Assembly (NCBI RefSeq): GCF_025698545.1
Contig: NC_068570.1
Span: forward strand, 53,897,924-53,961,923
Direction: 5' to 3'
Length of the DNA stretch: 64,000 bases
From: Gossypium raimondii
Taxonomy: Eukaryota; Streptophyta; Magnoliopsida; Malvales; Malvaceae
Shown here: positions 47,381-58,054 of the stretch, in pieces
Layout: every line of letters starts with the position of its first letter
Numbering within the stretch: the first letter of the stretch is position 1
The notes under the pieces: generated by a model
The model's input: the letters and a program-made list of their open reading frames with translations, nothing else
Databases searched by the model: none
What the model was told of the DNA's origin: nothing
Translations under genes and position numbers: made by a program

Positions 47381-47654
47381 GTAATATTCAAAACATACTA
47401 ATTGTTCTAAGCCTAGAGAAAATGAAAACCTTTTGTGAACTGAAATGGGCTTATATTTGAACATTGTGACTTCAATGAAATATATCTTCGCATTTTCTTT
47501 TTGAGTATATATTCTTTTAAAATTCTTGTCATTCTTTCGTATGAATAGTCATCTTGGATGCTTATATTCCAAATCATTCTTTCATTCATGACCATACTAA
47601 ATAAGAATCCTTAAATTCATACATTCTTTGTACATTCTTTGGTACTTATAACAG
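47381..47654 (+). other. probable spliced intron between protease and RT
   Basis: GTAATA at 47381 and TTATAACAG ending at 47654 bound 274 bp of T-rich sequence with stops in every frame. Upstream codons ending EVFRAFP (to 47380) and downstream codons from 47655 join in one frame: the split codon GA/G reads Glu and leads into ATG 47674 in phase. Ogre elements are known to carry a spliced intron here. Removal of this one is inferred, not shown. Confidence 0.65.
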
Positions 47655-48010
47655 GTTCCAAGATATCGATGACATGAATGACTCTACTATGAACTTAGAG
47701 AACCCTTTTGAACGAGATATGTGTTTAGAGGAATCTCAAGATTTTGAAGATAACATAGATTGCAACCTATCTCCGGACTTGTTGAGGATGGTAGAGCAGG
47801 AAGGGAAACAAATCCTACCTCACGAAGAGACGATAGAGACGGTGATCCTGGAAGAGGGAAAGGTGGTGAAGATTGGCACATGCATAGCTGAAGAAGTAAA
47901 ACAAGACCTCATTGGATTGCTTCGAGAGTTCAAAGATGTCTCCGCATGGTGTTATCAGGATATGCCTGGCTTAAATACGGATATTGTAGTTCTCCATCTT
48001 CCTATAAGGA
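47655..48010 (+). pseudogene. Ogre-like pol N-terminal segment before RT, frameshifted at its end
   Basis: The first exon-2 codons after the probable intron run from 47655 through 47674 to about 48010 (ETVILEEGKVVKIGTCI; EFKDVSAWCYQDMPGL), the stretch that normally precedes RT in Tat elements. The reading then moves by one base to the main pol frame near 48010 (the KEDCKPLQQK region), so one small indel breaks the polyprotein. Confidence 0.8.
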
Positions 48011-50417
48011 AGATTGCAAGCCGCTTCAGCAAAAACTACGAAGAATGAGACCTGATGTTGTATTGAAAATAAATGAGGGGGTGCAAAAACAATTCGATGC
48101 TGGATTCCTGCAAGTGGTCAAATATTCTGAGTGGGTAGCCAATATTGTACCTGTCCCTAAGAAAGATGGGAAGGTACGAATGTGTGTAGATTATAGAGAT
48201 TTAAATAAGGCTAGCCCAAAAGATAACTTTCCCTTGCCGCATATCGACGCCTTAGTAGACAACACGGCAGAGCATTCACTATTTTCTTTTATGGATGGTT
48301 TCTCTGGATATAACCAAATTAAGATGCATCCCGAAGATATGAAGAAAACTACATTCATAACCTTATGGGGGACTTTTTGTTATAAAGTGATGCCGTTTAG
48401 GTTGAAAAATGCAGGGGCAACGTATCAGAGGGCCATGGTAACACTGTTCCATGATATGATGCACAAGGAGTTAGAAGTCTATGTTGATGACATGATTGCA
48501 AAATCTAAAATAGAAGAGGAACATGTGCAGGTCCTAAAGAAATTATTTATGAGGTTGAGAAAATTTCAGCTAAAGCTAAATCCAAAAAATGCACATTTGG
48601 GGTCGATCAGAAAATTGCTTGGGTTCGTGGTCGGTGAAAGAGGAATTGAGATTGATCCTGACAAAGTAAGAGCAATACAAGAATTACCCCCAGCGTACTC
48701 AAAAGGAGGTTCGAGGTTTTCTAAGAAGGTGAACTATATCGCTCGGTTCATATCACAGCTAACCGAGAAATGCGACCCCATATTTCGCCTCCTCAAGAAA
48801 CATAATCCTGGTGTATGGGATGAGGAATGTCAAAAAACTTTTGAAAAAGTCAAGCATTACTTATCCAACGCCCCAGTGCTGATGCCACCCTGCCCAGACA
48901 AACCGCTCATACTGTATTTGGCAGTATTTGAAAATTCCATGGGATGCGTGCTTGGTCAACATGATGAATCAGAACGAAAGGAAAGAGCAATCTACTATCT
49001 CAGTAAGAAGTTCACCGAATACGAAACAAGATATTCGCCAATTGAGAAATTATTTTGTGCCTTAATCTGGACAACTCGGAGACTGAGACAGTACATGTTG
49101 TACCATACGACCTGGTTAATCTCCAAATTGGACCCTCTGAAGTACTTGATGGAGTCAACTGCTCTGAATGGAAGAATGGCCCGATGGCAAATTCTTCTAT
49201 CTGAATTTGACATAGTTTATGTGAACCAGAAGGCGGTCAAAGGGAGCGCAATAACGGAATTCCTAGCAAGTAGAGCTCTGGAAGATTATGAGCAATTGAA
49301 CTTCAATTTCCCAAATGAGGATTTGTTGTATGTTGCAACTGTAGAAAGAGATTTCCAAGAAGGTGGTCCTTGGAAGTTGAGTTTTGACGGAGCTTCAAAT
49401 GCTATAGGCAACGAAATTGGGGCAGTACTCGTATCTCCTAGTGGAGATTATTATCCTTTCACTAGCAAATTGGACTTTGATTGCACAAATAACATGGCTG
49501 AGTATGAAGCTTGCGTTATGGGCATCCGGGCAGCCATAGAGCGGAAAATTAAAGTGCTAGAGGTATACGGGGACTCTGCATTAGTAATTTACCAGCTCAA
49601 AGAGGAATGGGAAACAAGAGACCCGAAGTTAGTCCGCTATCGAAAATTGGTTCTAGAATTGATTGAGGAATTCGATAGTGTTACCTTTAGCTATCTCCCA
49701 CGAGATGAGAATCAAATGGCAGATGCTTTGGCCACTTTAGCCTCCATGTTTAAAGTGAACAAATTAGAGGATATAAAGCCTATCCAGATCAGCATCTATG
49801 AGGCTCCAGCCCACTGTTGCAATATTGGCAATGAAGAGGAAAAAGATGATCACCCTTGGTACCATGACATATTGCGATATGTGAAAAGTCGAGAGTACCC
49901 TGACCATGCGACGGAAAATGATAAGAAGACATTAAGTAGGTTAGCCATTGACTATGTCCTAGATGGGGAAATTTTGTATAAAAAGGGAAAAGATCAAGTA
50001 TTGTTGAGGTGTGTGGATGCTGTCGAGGCAAAGGAAATTTTGGAAGAAGTGCATGAAGGTATCTGCGGAACGCATGCCAACGGCTTCACGATGGCCAGAC
50101 AAATTATGAGATTTGGGTACTATTGGTCTACCATGGAGGGGGATTGCATTAATTATGCCAAAAGGTGCCATAAATGTCAAATTTATAGTTACAAAATACA
50201 CGCACCACCTTCACCCCTTCATGTTATGGTTTCTCCATGGCCTTTCTCCATGTGGGGAATGGACGTTATTGGGCCAATATCTCTAAAAGTTTCTAATGGG
50301 CATCGCTTTATCTTTGTGGTTATTGATTACTTCACTAAATGGGTGGAGGCTGCCTCATATGCAAATGTCACGAAGTCGGCAGTTAGCAAGTTTCTGAAAA
50401 AAGAGATCATATGTTGA
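47946..50417 (+). CDS. Ogre-like pol: RT, RNase H, archaeal-type RNase H and integrase N-terminus
   Basis: An 823-codon open frame. Residue positions are counted from 47946; real homology starts about residue 22. RT: VRMCVDYRDLNKASPKDNFP, FSGYNQIKMHPED, and YVDD at about 179. First RNase H: from about 310 (LYLAVFENSMGCVLGQ, YYLSKKFTEYETRY). Second RNase H: from about 476 (WKLSFDGAS, NNMAEYEACVMGI, VYGDSALVI, ENQMADALA), carrying the D-E-D residues the first lacks. Integrase zinc motif: H-x-H...CHKCQIY from about 703. First catalytic Asp: in GMDVIGP, about 772. The frame ends at TGA 50415-50417 inside the integrase core. Confidence 0.92.
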   Translation: MVLSGYAWLKYGYCSSPSSYKEDCKPLQQKLRRMRPDVVLKINEGVQKQFDAGFLQVVKYSEWVANIVPVPKKDGKVRMCVDYRDLNKASPKDNFPLPHIDALVDNTAEHSLFSFMDGFSGYNQIKMHPEDMKKTTFITLWGTFCYKVMPFRLKNAGATYQRAMVTLFHDMMHKELEVYVDDMIAKSKIEEEHVQVLKKLFMRLRKFQLKLNPKNAHLGSIRKLLGFVVGERGIEIDPDKVRAIQELPPAYSKGGSRFSKKVNYIARFISQLTEKCDPIFRLLKKHNPGVWDEECQKTFEKVKHYLSNAPVLMPPCPDKPLILYLAVFENSMGCVLGQHDESERKERAIYYLSKKFTEYETRYSPIEKLFCALIWTTRRLRQYMLYHTTWLISKLDPLKYLMESTALNGRMARWQILLSEFDIVYVNQKAVKGSAITEFLASRALEDYEQLNFNFPNEDLLYVATVERDFQEGGPWKLSFDGASNAIGNEIGAVLVSPSGDYYPFTSKLDFDCTNNMAEYEACVMGIRAAIERKIKVLEVYGDSALVIYQLKEEWETRDPKLVRYRKLVLELIEEFDSVTFSYLPRDENQMADALATLASMFKVNKLEDIKPIQISIYEAPAHCCNIGNEEEKDDHPWYHDILRYVKSREYPDHATENDKKTLSRLAIDYVLDGEILYKKGKDQVLLRCVDAVEAKEILEEVHEGICGTHANGFTMARQIMRFGYYWSTMEGDCINYAKRCHKCQIYSYKIHAPPSPLHVMVSPWPFSMWGMDVIGPISLKVSNGHRFIFVVIDYFTKWVEAASYANVTKSAVSKFLKKEIIC

Positions 50418-51104
50418 TACGGGATGCCTAAAAGGATCATATCTGATAATGTGTTGAACTTGAACAACAACTTAATAGCGGAAGTTTGTAGTCAGTTCAA
50501 GATCAGACACCACAATTTATCACCGTACCGTCCAAAAATGAATTGTGTCGTGGAAGTAGCTAACAAAAACATCAAGAAAATTGTAGGGAAAATGACTGAA
50601 ACCTATAAGGACTGGCACGAGAAATTACCTTTCGCCCTCCTAGCATATCGTACTTCTGTTAGGACCTCTACTGGGGCAACACCATTTTCTCTAGTCTATG
50701 GGATGGAAGCAGTTTTACCCATAGAAGTTGAAATTCCTTCTCTCCGAGTATTAGCTGAACTAAAGTTGGATGAGGCTGAATGGATTCAATCTCGATATGA
50801 CCAGCTAAACTTGGTAGAAGAAAAGAGGTTAAAAGCTATTCGTCACGGTCAGATGTATCAAAAACGAATGATGCGAGCCTATAACCAAAAAGTTCGTCCC
50901 AGAGAATTTCACGAGGGGGACCTAGTGCTGAAAAAGATTCTTCCTCTACAAAAAGATTTTAGAGGAAAATGGATGCCAAATTGGGAAGGTCCTTATGTTG
51001 TAAAGAAGGCATTTTCTGGAGGAGCTTTGATCTTAAGCGAGATGGATGGTAAAAACTTGCCAAATCCTGTGAACTCGGATTCAGTCAAGAAATACTTCAC
51101 TTGA
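50418..51104 (+). pseudogene. Ogre-like integrase core end and C-terminal domain
   Basis: This continues the pol frame after the TGA. It holds the second Asp (IISDN), then P-K-M-N-C-V-V-E-V-A-N-K-N with the catalytic Glu, TGATPFSLVYGMEAVLP, and the C-terminal GKWMPNWEGPYVVKKAF before a normal stop at 51102-51104. The usual glycines after the second Asp (DNG) and after PKMN are changed here, so the enzyme would be doubtful even without the stop. Confidence 0.88.
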
Positions 51105-52440
51105 AGGAGGGGAACCAAAGTGAAAACCCGTAAAGGGCATTCAAAAAAAAAGAAAGAAAGAAAGAAAAGAGGAGAGGCCAAGGCAAAAACCCGTAAAGGG
51201 CGCCTTGAGACCAAAGGGGATTTGAGTTGAAAACCTGAAAAGGCGGCTCAAATTTTGAGAAGACATGAAGTGATCGGAGCAGCTCAAATTTTGATCAAGA
51301 TCTGGGGCATGTGATGGTCTCGATATACCTGAATCAACAAGGAAAGGGTAGACGACATCTTGGGGTATCGACAAAACCCTGTAGATTCCCTAAACACATA
51401 TCAAGTTCAGAATGGTTTTCAGAAAGCTTATGCAGGGAACTCGTGCTACAATGTCTTGAGCACCTGTCGTCATTTTATTCATTTTGAATCTTGACCAAAA
51501 TTTGTTGTCTTGATTAATGTATTCATCTCAAGCTTTGCTCTTAATAAAGTTCCATCTTGTCCATCGTCTTTTCTTATTTTATCTTAGCAAAATTTGCTAT
51601 CTTGATTAACTTATTCATTTCGAGATTTGTTCCCAATAACATTTTGTTTGTCCATTACGATAATCTTTTTCAAACATTTGAAATAACAATTAATAGACTG
51701 AATGTTCAAGCAAAAGGAGTTTTCCATATTACTCTAGAAACTTCTAAATAATGAGGGAACCTGAAACAGGACTGTTATTTAGAACATGCCAAATTTTAAG
51801 TATCTAAAAGGAAAAAGCCTAAATCAGGACTACACTTTCAAACTTTGTTGTCCAAACAAGGATTGAACAAAATGACAAGATGTTGTGACAAAGCTTCAAT
51901 GAACAAACAAGCGATGTTCACCAAGCAATAAAAAAGGTTTTCTCAGAGAAGAAAATTTTGCAATTGTGCATGAGCATTTGGTATGACACCTTGGGAATGC
52001 GGTAAAGGACCAAAGAGCTTCATATTCTGTATTCTTGAATTGCGATAGGAGAAGATCGAAAAAAGGCCAAGTCTTTCTATCCTGGGGTTACAGTGGGAGA
52101 AAGATGGTTCAAATTTTGCATCCAGTGGATTGAACTTAGAGGTTTACATGGTTTAAATTTTGCATCCAGTGGATTGAACTTGGAGGTTTACAGTAGGGGC
52201 AATCTAATTAGGTGTTTCTTTGGATATGCCAACCAAGCAAGAAGACGTCGTAATACGCTAGTGATAAAACAATGGGCAATGATAACTCAAACATTAATGG
52301 ATCATTCTCATGACATTTTGCATTCATGCAAACATCATTCATACACATCTAGTTAGGAAATTTTGATTCATTTCGATCATGATCACTAGGCATAAATAGG
52401 TTCATATAGGTCATGTTCCCTAGAGAACAGATCAATGAAG
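51105..52440 (+). other. Ogre-like 3' non-coding region
   Basis: No coding frame. 'aaaacccgtaaagggc' occurs twice (about 51123 and 51186) with related 'gaaaacctgaaaagg' after it, a pattern seen downstream of Tat-lineage integrase. A short duplication 'tttgcatccagtggattgaactt' occurs at about 52116 and 52159. Confidence 0.7.
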
Positions 52441-52459
52441 ATGGCAGGTCTTGTTTTCC

Positions 52460-53110
52460 TGAGTTGACAAAAGCAGATCGAAGTAACCATAGATTGCAAT
52501 TTAAAAGATTGAGGCCACAACGGCAAATCTTACTTCCAAGCAATGTAGCGGAACAGATTGAAGCTACAATGGCGAATCTCACTTCCCCGACATTGCAATT
52601 TAAAAGATCGAAGCCATAACGATGAATCTTACCTTCTGGCATTGCAGTGGAACAGATTGAAGCTACAACGGCGAGTCTCACTTCCCCATTGCAATAGATC
52701 GAAGCCACAACGGCGAATCTCATTTCCTTGCGGTGTAGTGGAACAGATTGAAGCTACGATGGCGAATCTCGCTTCCCCAACATTGCAGTAGAACAGATTG
52801 AAGCTACAACAGCGAATCTCACTTCCCCAACATTGCAATTTAAAAGATCGAAGCCACAACGGCGAATCTTACCTTCTGGCATTGCAGTGGAACAGATTGA
52901 AGTTACAACGGCGAGTCTCACTTCCCCATTGCAATAGATCGAAGCCACAACGGCGAATCTCATTTCCTTGCGGTGTAGTGGAACAGATTGAAGCTACGAT
53001 GGCGAATCTCGCTTCCCCAACATTGCAGTCAAACAGATTGAAGCTACAAGGGCGAACCTTGTTTTCCCGACATTGCAGCTAAAAGATTGAAGCCGCAACG
53101 GCGAATCTTA
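52460..53110. repeat. tandem array with 240-bp higher-order period upstream of the 3' LTR
   Basis: Monomers of about 40-48 bp repeat the words 'gaagc(t/c)acaacggcgaatct' and 'ttccccaacattgcag'. Sets of five or so recur every 240 bp: 52558-52797 is repeated from 52798 with few changes, including the same order of variants. Apparent protein frames on both strands come only from this periodicity. Tandem arrays at this place are characteristic of Ogre elements. Confidence 0.93.
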
Positions 53111-53195
53111 TTTCCTCAACGGGATCGGGTAAAAATTGGTCTTTCTTAGTCTTTACTCTGTTATCGTTATATGACAACGAGCAAAGATGGGCAGC

Positions 53196-54303
53196 TGTAC
53201 AAGCCCAATTTTAAAAAAAAATTCGGGCCCAATTACAATACAAAACCCGAATAGCCCAACGACCCAAATTCAGCCCCTAACAGACTTAACCCAGGAAAAC
53301 CAAGCCCAACTAACCTACCCAATAACCCACAAGCCCAATTACAACCCAAACCCGAGGCCCAAGTTCGGAGCCCAATTCCCCCCCAAAATCCAATTAGGGT
53401 TTCAGAAAAATGAAACCCTAGCCAAACCTAGCGCCGCACCCATCCCTCTGCCGTCCGCCCTGTCCCATCGCCACCCACCATGCCTAGCTTCATCAACACC
53501 TGTAAAATGACAGAAAAAAGCCGGAGCACGCAACAGATAGTGCAAGGCAATAGAATACAACCAAAAAATACAATGTAAATTGGCTATAAAAGCCAAACAA
53601 TATCTCTGTACATTTTTTTACAACGTTTGGAAGGCAAAAAAAAAGAACAGATCAAAAAATTTAAAGGTTGAACTTAGTCTATTTTCTTCTCTGTTCTTAC
53701 GTTTTTCTTAGTTATTTTCTTCTTTTTTCTGCTCTCTTTTCTACATTTTTTTAAACAAAACAAAAAGGGAAAGGAGGAATACCTGTTTACTTCAGAGGCC
53801 GGCGTCGGAGCCCGTATTCGTCGTCGTCGAAGTTGAGCAAAAGGGGCCGTTCTCGCGTAACTCCGGCCACTGGCCATGGAGGCGGAGACGGTGGCCTGGG
53901 TTCAAAGGCTGAGGCAGGGAGAGAGAACCAGAGGGTGTCTCCGTTTTTTTAAAATGATGAATGATTTAGTTTTTTTTCTTTCTTTCTTTTATTTTTATAA
54001 GACCCAAAAACCCGGCCCGAACGGGGCTAAGATCCGCGCGTTCTGGCTCGGAGGGACTATTTGCACATCCGGTCCCTCCGTTTATGCAATATGACGCGAT
54101 CTGGTCCCATTCAAAATTTTAAATTTGGCCATTTGCTTTTTATGCGTTTCGATTTAGTCCAGTGTGGAGCACTGCGCATAAGGTTGGGGAAAATTGCTCA
54201 ATCGATCCCCCTTCTTCTGTGCGTATCGCAAATCGATCTTTGGCCTTATTTTATTTTGATTTCTCCCCTGGTATTTTGTTTTGTTTTCAGTTTAATCCTG
54301 TCA

Positions 54304-54340
<37 letters not shown>

Positions 54341-55645
54341 GCATTTTATTTATTCATTTATACCATTTTTCATATTTTGTTACATACATTAACATACGTT
54401 TTTACATATATGTATATACTTATGTTTTTTATGCTTTATAATTTATATACATATATATATACATAGATATGCACATTTGTTTTTTATGTATATATATATG
54501 TATATACCTTCACATAATTTATAATTTAAATATATAGATGCACATACATAAATATTTCATTTTTATAATTCGTATTGTTATCATTGTTATATTTGATATT
54601 TATTTATTCATTTATTGAAGTGTTTATCATTTTTATGGAATGCTTTAGTTTTTTTGTTCATTTATTATTTCATGTATCTTTGATTTGTTTATTACGTATT
54701 TTACTTGTTGCTCATTTTAGTTGTGCTTGTATTATCTCATTTACATTGTCATCATTATCATTATTTTGCTTCTATTTTTTACTCGAATTTATCAAAAAAC
54801 GAAAAATTTTAAAAAATAAGTAATATTCGGTATTTTGGATCTTCGAGAGAATCGAGCCCTAACGTATTGGGTTCCGACTTTCTTCGTTGAATTTAAATAA
54901 TCGAGATTACTCTTTTTTAAAATGATAAAAAGCTCGTTATCGAGAATTCAATATGTTGTGTCCTAACGCATTGGATGTGACATGTTGTTTTCTCGAGACG
55001 AGGATTTTTCGAAATAAATACAATATTCAATGTTTAATATTTTGAAAAATTGTGCCCTAATGTATTGGGTTGCGATTTCTTCATTTGATTTAAACAATTG
55101 AATATTCTTTTAAACTTTATTACACGAATCTTTTCAAACTCAAGTTTTAACAATATTGGGAATTAAAAACTATCGCGTCCTAACTTACTGGTCGTGATCC
55201 TTTTTTAAGCACTTTTCATTCGCGTATCGGGAATTCGAGACATTGTATCCTAGCTTAATGGATACGATTCTCTTTCTCGAATAACGTGCAATATGCCTCT
55301 TTTCCCTAAAATTTTCAACGTTTTAACACAAGGGTCGTATTTTAAATTCTTCAAAGTTTTCACTCTTCGACATTAAGACATTAAGTAATCAACTAGGTAC
55401 CAATTTTGGGCGTATCGAGGGTGCTAATCCTTCCTCGTGCGTAACCGACTCCCGAACCCATTTTCTGAATTTCGTGGACCAAACTTGTTGTTTTAATAAA
55501 ATCAAACCGTTTATTAAAAACAACCCCTTTTCGAGGTGATCCAATCACACATCATAAAAAAAAGGGATTGGTGGCGACTCCCGTTTCTTTTTTTTCAAAA
55601 CCCAAGTCGACCCCTTTTTTTTCACCCAAAAAAATGGTGTCAACA
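53196..55645 (+). repeat. Ogre-like 3' LTR
   Basis: 2450 bp, collinear with the 5' LTR from TGTACAAGCCC to GGTGTCAACA. Its ATT microsatellite has 11 units (54308-54341) against 7 in the 5' copy. Other differences are scattered substitutions and homopolymer length changes. The preceding 'caaagatgggcagc' is the only candidate polypurine tract and is imperfect. Confidence 0.95.
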
Positions 55646-55650
55646 AACAT

Positions 55651-56221
55651 TATTTTCTAACAATCTACCTTTCCCATGTGAACCACCTCCCTGTAAACCC
55701 TAAATATTAAGGTTACATTTTTCCAAAACCTCATGAAATCTGGCCATGTTTCTCTCACTCTTTAGTTTACCACCCTTTTTCTCAAATGAATACATGATTT
55801 CATTAAAATCTCCTAAAACCATCCATGACATATCTCGACAATTCCCTAACCTTCGTAAGAGGTTCCAAGATTCCCTTCTATTATGTTCTTCTGAAGCACC
55901 ACAAAAACCTGTTAATCTCTATATTAGCGCTCCACTTTTTACCATGACAACCACATCAATATGACTGGTTGAATAACTTCGCAACTGTACCTCATGTTCT
56001 CTTTTCCATCCAATTGATAATCTACCTTTGGAACCTTACGCACCTACGTCTATTCCATTGGTAAATCTACATCTCCCTTGAACTTTTTCCATTCTTTTGC
56101 CTCTTAACTTTGTTTCTATTAGAAACAAAATTTAGGGTTGTACATGCCTCACCTTATTTTGGAGGCGATTAACCGCTTGTGGATACCCCAATCCATGAAT
56201 GTTCCAACTTAGGATTTTCAT
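55651..56221 (-). pseudogene. LINE endonuclease domain, 5' side of the Ogre insertion
   Basis: From ATG at 56221 (minus strand) the sequence reads MKILSWNIHGLG, then an IETK motif and GDFNEI near 55800, the APE-type endonuclease signature of plant L1 elements. Stops interrupt the frame (e.g. shortly after the first 25 codons). The domain is cut at 55650 by the Ogre-like element and resumes at 38650, where R-L-D-R-G-L is seen. Confidence 0.85.
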
Positions 56222-56658
56222 TGTGCCGGGTCAGCATGTTGATTAGCGGCTACTGATCTCTCTTTAAATTGACTCAAAGCACTCGAGCCATTTCCCTCAT
56301 ACAAATGGTAATTCTTTATTCTTTATCGTATTTTGCCTTCACCATATTTGACTGGTGTATCCTTCATTATGGCCTCCATTTGTCCCACAGACCATTCTCT
56401 TTGAGAAAAATCCTCACCATCTATTCTTCTTCTTCCTCGTCCATATAATTCCATTCCAACATAGCTATTACCCTTCTTGATTCCGCTTGGCAATTCCTCA
56501 ATTAGCCATATACTTCTGACAAGCAGCTCGTTTCTAGATGGTGCTCTTAATGAAAGGTTCCAAACAAATATAACCTCTTGAATTTCAATTATCTTTCATA
56601 CCGGGCAAAAACCCTCTCAATAACCCAATTTTCCACAAAGAAAATAAAATAATGGGAG

Positions 56659-57363
56659 TTACGCGTAGCCCTCTTGTCCTTTTGTCAGCGTTAGCTTTTT
56701 CTTTCTCTTCAAAGCTAGCCTTACATCAATTTTCACCCTAAATCTCATATATCTTTGTTCTCCTAGTGAAATCAAAGCAACATCGTATTGTATAAATTGT
56801 CCAACAAACTCCCCCAATTTTCTTGCTAAGCCTTCCGGTATTACTCCATATGGTAGATTGTGAACTTGGATCCAAAAATAAGAATAAAACAATGGGATCT
56901 GCTTTGGATATTCTCCGATACTCAATCGGTGGAAAATTAACAGATGCCTGTTAAAAGTCCACGACATTCTATCCAATACTCTTTTAATATCCACTTCATA
57001 GAAGAATCGAAATAAATATAATTTCCCCCCTAAATATGTGATTATAACTCCTCCTAACGGATGCCATAAGTCCGTCATATTTCTTTTAAGAGGCAGAAAG
57101 TGAATTACGCAATCCGTAAGAGCTCTCCCCACTAAACAAAATCGACGATATTCATCATCATTATTCGGCTCTCTTTCACAGGGAATCGACTCTTCTTCTT
57201 TATCCTCCAAACTCATATTAGCGGTGTCCGCCTCCATCCGTGGTAAGCTTTTTTGTAGATAAGCATCCACATTTTGCAAATCCTGACTAACCCTAACGTG
57301 TGCCGACTTGATGTTGTGAAAACGAAAAAACGAAGAAAATGGTGTGCTATGAAACCCTAGCAA
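56659..57363 (-). CDS. LINE ORF1-type protein with DUF4283 domain
   Basis: A 234-codon open frame. Residues about 70-210 match the DUF4283 pattern found at the N-terminus of plant L1-type proteins (CLVGRALTDCVIHFLPLKRN, LWHPLGGVIITYLGG, WTFNRHLLIFHRL, FWIQVHNLPYG, GEFVGQF). The frame ends before any zinc knuckle. In intact elements this protein binds the element's RNA (family knowledge). It lies just upstream of the endonuclease and in the same orientation as the RT at 36-38 kb. It is the last intact frame of the LINE. Confidence 0.85.
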   Translation of the reverse strand: MLGFHSTPFSSFFRFHNIKSAHVRVSQDLQNVDAYLQKSLPRMEADTANMSLEDKEEESIPCEREPNNDDEYRRFCLVGRALTDCVIHFLPLKRNMTDLWHPLGGVIITYLGGKLYLFRFFYEVDIKRVLDRMSWTFNRHLLIFHRLSIGEYPKQIPLFYSYFWIQVHNLPYGVIPEGLARKLGEFVGQFIQYDVALISLGEQRYMRFRVKIDVRLALKRKKKLTLTKGQEGYA

Positions 57364-58012
57364 ACAAAAGAACTAGAAATCTAAACCTCTTTTCTAATAA
57401 ATATTGTTTTATACTTTGTCAATTTTTTAATTTCATTACAATAATTTGATTTGATATATATTTTTTAATGAATTTTACTTATATGATAATATTGAAATTG
57501 AACAAAATAATTTAAACTGGTTTAAAAATACTTTTATTATTAAAATTGTATAAAATTTAAATCTGATTTATAAATGTTTTACAATTGTTTTAAAGATAAA
57601 ATCTATTTAACTTATTTTTCTAAAAAATAATTAAAAATCATAATTCTAGAATTTTTTAATAAGATAATTTAACATTGTCAATATTTTAATATTATTAATT
57701 AAAAACAAGTTTACTATTTTGCATCAAATAAATTAGATTAGAAAAAGTGTCTAAATTAGATTTTTTATAAATTATAAAAATTGATTAAAGATATATTTAT
57801 TTTAATCATAATTAAATTAGTCTTTTCAACAAAGTGTAAATGTAATATATATCATTTAAATAATTATAAAAGATATAGAAAATAATTTAAATTTATTTAT
57901 AATATTAATCATAAAATTAAATTTATAAAAAAATTAATATATTATAATGGATGCATACAATAAAAGTATTTTAATATTTTTAAGTAATGAAATAGACTTG
58001 CAAGTCAAGCTT

Positions 58013-58054
58013 GGATAATGGATAATGGATAATGGATAATGGATAATGGATAAT
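58013..58054. repeat. (GGATAAT)6 minisatellite
   Basis: Six perfect 7-bp units followed by a decayed seventh. Confidence 0.95.

Larger units (their letters stand above)
38651..55645 (+). mobile_element. Ogre/Tat-lineage Ty3/gypsy retrotransposon, 16,995 bp, inserted in the LINE
   Basis: Two LTRs (2421 and 2450 bp) and the target duplication AACAT (38646-38650 and 55646-55650) define it exactly. Order: LTR, primer-binding site, extra ORF1, gag, protease with G-patch, probable intron, RT, RNase H, second (archaeal-type) RNase H, integrase, non-coding 3' region with tandem repeats, LTR. The extra 5' ORF, the intron between protease and RT, and the double RNase H are the known hallmarks of Ogre-type Tat elements. 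By eye the LTRs differ by about 1-2% substitutions plus homopolymer and microsatellite indels, so it is young. Nonsense and frameshift changes in ORF1, gag, pro and integrase show this copy is not autonomous. Confidence 0.95.

Noticed and set aside
47946..51104. Endogenous virus (pararetrovirus) as the source of the RT
   Set aside because: RT-RNase H-aRNase H-integrase order, LTRs, target duplication and primer site define a Ty3/gypsy retrotransposon. No movement or coat protein genes are present.
52349..53082. Several overlapping frames on both strands with repeated motifs (e.g. RRCGFDLL, ATMANLASP)
   Set aside because: They arise from the 240-bp-period tandem array, which stays open in several frames. 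No family resemblance.
54061..54441. 126-codon frame in the 3' LTR with a tyrosine run
   Set aside because: Created by the ATT microsatellite and LTR sequence; the 5' LTR copy does not preserve it.
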